Shown here one piece after another: positions 59,721 through 64,000 of a stretch of DNA of 64,000 nt (position 1 is its first letter; each line of letters begins with the position of its first letter). Both the position numbers and the translations under genes were made by a program. This DNA is from Campylobacterales bacterium. Its GTDB lineage: Bacteria > Campylobacterota > Campylobacteria > Campylobacterales > QNZT01. The notes beneath the pieces are model-generated. The model had not been told where the DNA came from, ran no database searches, and saw only the letters and a program-made list of their open reading frames with translations. The DNA lies in the NCBI GenBank assembly GCA_027023405.1, contig JALVVN010000007.1, positions 125,676-189,675 on the forward strand, in the 5' to 3' direction.

Positions 59721-60901
59721 GTTACCCTCACTTTTGTTCCTTCACCAACCTTAGAATCCACATCAATTTTCAAATGGTATTCTTGCACAATCTCCCAAAC
59801 AATATTCAGTCCAAGACCAAATCCACCGGCATTTTGATTAAAACGACTGTAACGCATAAAAATATTTTTCACCTCCTCTTTACGCATACCTATTCCACTA
59901 TCCGCTATCTCAAAATATCCATCTTCCAAACGAATGACAATTTTTCCGTCGCGTTTATTATATTTTATTGCATTGGAGAGTAGATTATCTACAATACGAC
60001 TAATTTTATTCTTATCAATCACCAAAAAAACACCCTCTTTTAGATGGAGTGTACACTTAACCTGTTTTTGCCGGGCAATTAATTTAAAAAAATCTACGCG
60101 TTCTCGTATGAGATCTGCCATATCGATAGATTCATTATGTGAAGGAGTACGGTGTTTGAGTACCATATATGTCAAGTCGTTATAGATATTTGAGATCGTT
60201 CGTGCCGCAATATCGATGCGGTTGATCTTTTTTTGTGAGCGAGGATCCAATGTTTCTGTCGATAGTGTTTCAATGTTCATTAATATTGCATTGATAGGGG
60301 TATTGAGTTCATGCGTCGTATCCTTGATGAAGCGATCCAACAGGTAAAGAGAGTCTCTCATGGGCTTCAAAAGGAGCTTCAATAACACATATCCTCCTAA
60401 TAATAGTACCAAAAAGAGTAAAAGTCCATAGACAATAACTTTGGTTCGCACAAAATTGAACCAACCGCTATTATCATGAATCTCAATCACAAGATACATC
60501 GCACCTAAATAGTAACGCTCCAAAAGACGGACATAATGAATCTTATCTCCAACTACATAAATATTTTTATTTAAATCCACACTAGAGTTTTCTAAAGTAG
60601 AAAAAATGCATTTGTTACTTCCGTCATAGATAGCAGATTGATAGCTTGAACTACGAGGATAACGCATGCCGGCATGAAAGTTTTCATGCATATAGGCTAG
60701 CTTGGAGAGTAGTTTATCCGAGTACTCTTTGAGTCGGCTATTTTGCTGTGAGAGCATCACCTCTTTTTGGAGATTGTAGTAGATAAAAGCACTAAAGAGA
60801 AGAATAATAAGTGCCATCAATGAATAGAGTAACAGGAAAGAAAGAAGGGTCTTTCTTTCACTTTGTTGTAAACTTATAGCCCTGTTTTTTGATGCTGACA
60901 A
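59708..60901 (-). CDS. Sensor histidine kinase
   Basis: DTTHELNTPINAILMNIETL H-box, LLSNAIKYNKRDGKIVIRL N-box, GGFGLGLNIVWEIVQEYHL. Confidence 0.94.
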   Translation of the reverse strand: MSASKNRAISLQQSERKTLLSFLLLYSLMALIILLFSAFIYYNLQKEVMLSQQNSRLKEYSDKLLSKLAYMHENFHAGMRYPRSSSYQSAIYDGSNKCIFSTLENSSVDLNKNIYVVGDKIHYVRLLERYYLGAMYLVIEIHDNSGWFNFVRTKVIVYGLLLFLVLLLGGYVLLKLLLKPMRDSLYLLDRFIKDTTHELNTPINAILMNIETLSTETLDPRSQKKINRIDIAARTISNIYNDLTYMVLKHRTPSHNESIDMADLIRERVDFFKLIARQKQVKCTLHLKEGVFLVIDKNKISRIVDNLLSNAIKYNKRDGKIVIRLEDGYFEIADSGIGMRKEEVKNIFMRYSRFNQNAGGFGLGLNIVWEIVQEYHLKIDVDSKVGEGTKVRVTWGE

Positions 60902-61535
60902 TGCGTTCTTTCCCCAGTAATTTTCGTAAATTTTTAATATAGGTCCTTAGGCTCGCCTCTGAATAGGTCTCATCAAAATCCCACACTCTATCGTAAATCC
61001 GCTCATGTGAAAGAATTTCATCTTGATGTTTCAAAAAGAACTTAAGCAATCGAGACTCTTTTTTATTTAAGATCTGCTCTTTACCATTGATAAAAAGTAC
61101 ATTTTGCGCAATATCATAGTAGATATGCTCATCAATCTCAACCCGTTCAGAATTATTGGTATGGAAATAGTCTCGTTTTAAAAGATTCTCCATTCTCACA
61201 ATCAACTCTTTGAGTGCAAACGGTTTACGGATATAGTCATCCCCACCGCTCAAATAACCCTTTTCAAGATCATCTACCGAGTTGAGAGAGGTGATAAATA
61301 TAGCAGGTGTTTGCACCTCGCGATCTCGAAGCTCTTTGAGAAGCTCAAAGCCATTCATCGACGGCACATTGACATCTAGCAATAAGATATCAAAACACTG
61401 CTCATAAACAAGATCGAGTGCACTCTCGCCATCTTCCACCACCTCTACTTCATAACCCAACTCTTCAAGATGTTCACTAATCGTCTCATTAAGCGTAATG
61501 TCATCTTCCAGAAGCAATACCCGTTTTTTCAACAT
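60858..61535 (-). CDS. OmpR-family response regulator
   Basis: VLLLEDDITLNETI, DILLLDVNVPSMNGFELLKEL, IRKPFALKELIVRM, winged-helix C-terminus. Confidence 0.95.
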   Translation of the reverse strand: MLKKRVLLLEDDITLNETISEHLEELGYEVEVVEDGESALDLVYEQCFDILLLDVNVPSMNGFELLKELRDREVQTPAIFITSLNSVDDLEKGYLSGGDDYIRKPFALKELIVRMENLLKRDYFHTNNSERVEIDEHIYYDIAQNVLFINGKEQILNKKESRLLKFFLKHQDEILSHERIYDRVWDFDETYSEASLRTYIKNLRKLLGKERIVSIKKQGYKFTTK

Positions 61536-61655
61536 GATACATCCTCATTTGATTAAGGCATTCTAAAAAGCCCTAAATAAGATCATAGCATAAATTATAA
61601 TAGATTTGTTATAATGAATCAACTATCACAAATATTTTAAATTAGGGCATAGATA

Positions 61656-62207
61656 TTGACACGCAAAGCATTCACACTTTTTGAACTCATTATTGTCGTC
61701 ATTTTAATTGGGATTATCTATGCGGTTGTATTAACCAATTTTCAAGTCAAACGAGATGTTAAAATTATGCACCTAAAAAATATTCGAAGTTCATTGATGC
61801 CATTTTGGAAAAGGGGCAAACGCGTTGATCTTGTGATCTATGATCATTGCAAAAAAGCGGTAATCTTACTAAATCATGAACCCCAAAAAGCGTATCATCC
61901 CAAAATCAATCTCAAAGAGTTTCAACATTTAAAACGCTTTGAGATAAATGCCGATAATGAGCTCAAAGAGATAGCTTGGACTCCCTATCGAATCGACGAT
62001 AAGCTCTATCCCGTCTGCTTTTCTTATACGATCTTTAAAAACGGAAGTAACTCCAGCTATATTCTGCAAACAGAAGATGAAACTTATGCAGTCGTCTATC
62101 CCTATTTTCAGGATATAAATATCACCGAAGATGAAGAGGAAGCAAAAAAACTCTATCTACACGAAGATGAGAAAGGAGCTATTATTGATACATTGCAAAC
62201 AGAGTAG
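61656..62207 (+). CDS. GspH-like pseudopilin
   Basis: MTRKA-FTLFELIIVVILIGIIYAVVLTNFQVKRDV; TTG start. Confidence 0.75.
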   Translation: MTRKAFTLFELIIVVILIGIIYAVVLTNFQVKRDVKIMHLKNIRSSLMPFWKRGKRVDLVIYDHCKKAVILLNHEPQKAYHPKINLKEFQHLKRFEINADNELKEIAWTPYRIDDKLYPVCFSYTIFKNGSNSSYILQTEDETYAVVYPYFQDINITEDEEEAKKLYLHEDEKGAIIDTLQTE

Positions 62208-62670
62208 TGGTTTTACACTGATTGAAGTTTTGGTATCTGTCGCTATTTTAGCGGTAGTTGCTACCGCTTTGTTAGATATCAACTCCAACAGCAAGCAAAA
62301 CTTCTCCTATCTAAAGCAGAGAATTGATTTTGAAACGCGTTCATCGCTAGCATTCATGCACAGTGATCCAAAACTACACAACAAAGATCTTGAACTATAT
62401 GATTTTGTAAAAGAGAGCTATCCTACACTGAGCGAAACATTGCACAAAGAGCTTAAAGAGTATAAAATACACTATGAACATGAAGAAGCATTTTCAACTA
62501 TCTCGCCCAATGATCAAAATAAAAGTTCCCAAGATACGCTTGATGAGAATAACCCCTCATTGTCAGAAAATATATCACTTATTTTTGACAAAATTACACT
62601 ATCTCATCAAAAAAATAGTAGTACACTCTTTGAGATCACCATTCCATTTTCCAAAGGATACAACCAATGA
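62185..62670 (+). CDS. GspI-like pseudopilin
   Basis: SSG-FTLIEVLVSVAILAVVATALLDINSNSKQN; AAAGGAG six bases upstream of in-frame TTG at 62185 supports a later start than the track's 62131. Confidence 0.75.
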   Translation: MIHCKQSSGFTLIEVLVSVAILAVVATALLDINSNSKQNFSYLKQRIDFETRSSLAFMHSDPKLHNKDLELYDFVKESYPTLSETLHKELKEYKIHYEHEEAFSTISPNDQNKSSQDTLDENNPSLSENISLIFDKITLSHQKNSSTLFEITIPFSKGYNQ

Positions 62671-63248
62671 AAAGAGGATTTAGCCTTGTAGAGCTTATTA
62701 TCTCAATTTTTCTTTTGGGAATTATTGTGACATTTTTGTACTCATCACTTTCAGCTCTGGAACAGAGCAATAAGATACTCTCCACAGCAGAACAAAAACT
62801 GCAAATAAAAGATAAATTACTCAACATCCTTTATGATGATATCTTTTTAAGCGACTCACTTACCCTTAAAACAGGAGAATTTACAACAGCATCACTTCAA
62901 ACAAAAAACAGTATCTATCAAATCAACATGCCTTATGTCACATGGCTTGTTACACAACCAAAGCATGATCTGATGCGTATCGAATCTATCTATCCTATTG
63001 GGAAAATGAAACCACAAAACGAGCACTATTTTCATATCTCAAAAGTAGCGGATCATGTGGAGCATTTTGAAATTTATCAATCAAAAAAGAGGGACAAAGT
63101 ACTACTTTACCTAAAAAGAGCGGAACAACCGACACTTATTTATGAACTACCTAAACCGCTTAGTGTCAAAAAGAAGAAAATTCAAAAAAAATCACACAAG
63201 AAAGAAAAAGAATCAAACCCAATACATCCACAAATTAGAGTTAGATAA
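62667..63248 (+). CDS. GspJ-like pseudopilin
   Basis: MKRG-FSLVELIISIFLLGIIVTFLYSSLSALEQSNKIL; ATGA overlap with preceding gene. Confidence 0.72.
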   Translation: MKRGFSLVELIISIFLLGIIVTFLYSSLSALEQSNKILSTAEQKLQIKDKLLNILYDDIFLSDSLTLKTGEFTTASLQTKNSIYQINMPYVTWLVTQPKHDLMRIESIYPIGKMKPQNEHYFHISKVADHVEHFEIYQSKKRDKVLLYLKRAEQPTLIYELPKPLSVKKKKIQKKSHKKEKESNPIHPQIRVR

Positions 63249-63252
63249 ACAG

Positions 63253-63708
63253 CTACTCATTGCTGCTATCTAGCTCTTTATTGTGTGTGATACTCGGCGC
63301 AAATACTCGTTTAATTGCACCTTTGAGTCCTGACTCACGCTCCTCATACTCTTTCTCAGCTTCTTGCAGAGAAAGTTCCCATCCTTGTGCAAAACCCGGT
63401 GCTTTCGTATTCATCTTACGAATCGCTAAATCATAAATGTTTAATAATCTAATTTCATTTCGACCCGGTTTTTGACTTAATGTTTTAACTGAAATACGAA
63501 GATTCTCATTCTCACTTTTCAGCTTCTCATTCTCTTGCTCAAGCTGTTTCGTACCATCTTGCGTGAGCTTCATCTGTCTTTGTAGATGATCTTTATACTC
63601 CTTAAGCTCCTTTTTCAAAGCCGCTGTTGTAAAAAAACTTTTAATACCATATAAAATGATACCTACTACAACACCTAGTACTAAAGAGACCAAATCAATA
63701 TTTTCCAT
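63253..63708 (-). CDS. Membrane-anchored coiled-coil protein
   Basis: N-terminal TM DLVSLVLGVVVGIILYGIKSFF then long coiled coil; ATG at 63708 with upstream AAGGAG. Confidence 0.65.
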   Translation of the reverse strand: MENIDLVSLVLGVVVGIILYGIKSFFTTAALKKELKEYKDHLQRQMKLTQDGTKQLEQENEKLKSENENLRISVKTLSQKPGRNEIRLLNIYDLAIRKMNTKAPGFAQGWELSLQEAEKEYEERESGLKGAIKRVFAPSITHNKELDSSNE

Positions 63709-63724
63709 ATTATAACTCCTTTGA

Positions 63725-63801
63725 TGGCGCACCCTACAGGAGTCGAACCTGTGACCTTCGGTACCGCAAACCGATGCTCTATCCAGCTGAGCTAAGGGCG
63801 C
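63725..63801 (-). tRNA. tRNA-Arg(GCG), CCA encoded
   Basis: Reverse complement GCGCCCTTAGCTCAGCTGGATAGAGCATCGGTTTGCGGTACCGAAGGTCACAGGTTCGACTCCTGTAGGGTGCGCCA folds as cloverleaf; anticodon loop TTGCGGT. Confidence 0.93.
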
Positions 63802-63883
63802 AAATGAGTTACGATTGTATAGAAAATGGACTTAAAGAACCTCATAAAAATAAAAGTAAATGAGATACATTAGAAGAACAAAC

Positions 63884-64000
63884 GAACCGGCAGCGACCTA
63901 CATTCCCACACCAGTAAGGAGCAGTATTATCGGCGATGAGGGGCTTAGCTTCTTGGTTCGAAATGGAGCAAGGCGTTTCCCCCTCTCTATAGCCACCGGA
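63884..64000 (-). rRNA. rrf: 5S rRNA, nearly complete at right window edge
   Basis: Reverse complement TCCGGTGGCTATAGAGAGGGGGAAACGCCTTGCTCCATTTCGAACCAAGAAGCTAAGCCCCTCATCGCCGATAATACTGCTCCTTACTGGTGTGGGAATGTAGGTCGCTGCCGG. Confidence 0.93.

Overview
Chromosomal window that looks like a Campylobacterota (Epsilonproteobacteria) genome. This is inferred from gene content and gene order: serA / small membrane protein / rpsA / ispH / aroA / pheT / pheS / HIT, and argH-pckA-oad/pycB, both resembling the Campylobacter jejuni arrangement. Most of the window is densely packed housekeeping DNA (dnaB, ispG, priA, ppk1, rpe, trpF, pheST, aroA, rpsA, serA, argH, pckA). Accessory or specialised content includes a type II secretion-like cluster (gspK-L-M-N-C-D-E-F plus divergent gspG), a detached gspH/I/J-like cluster beside a two-component system, three tandem pilin-like genes, a TolC/HlyD/RND system whose RND permease is split into two ORFs, a Na+-pumping oxaloacetate decarboxylase operon, an SQR-like gene and an orphan DUF4143 ATPase. 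The right edge holds tRNA-Arg(GCG) and a nearly complete 5S rRNA. The best candidates for something undescribed are: (1) a membrane-fused peptide-deformylase-like protein that appears to have lost all metal ligands (23378-24211); (2) three 84-bp tandem repeats, each with a perfect 10-bp stem/GAAA-loop hairpin (26282-26525); (3) the split RND pump with a native His6 tail at the split point; (4) a cytochrome-c-like protein without a CXXCH motif in a small cytochrome/two-component neighbourhood. No CRISPR array, transposase or prophage was seen. All family assignments come from reading the sequence; no database search was run.
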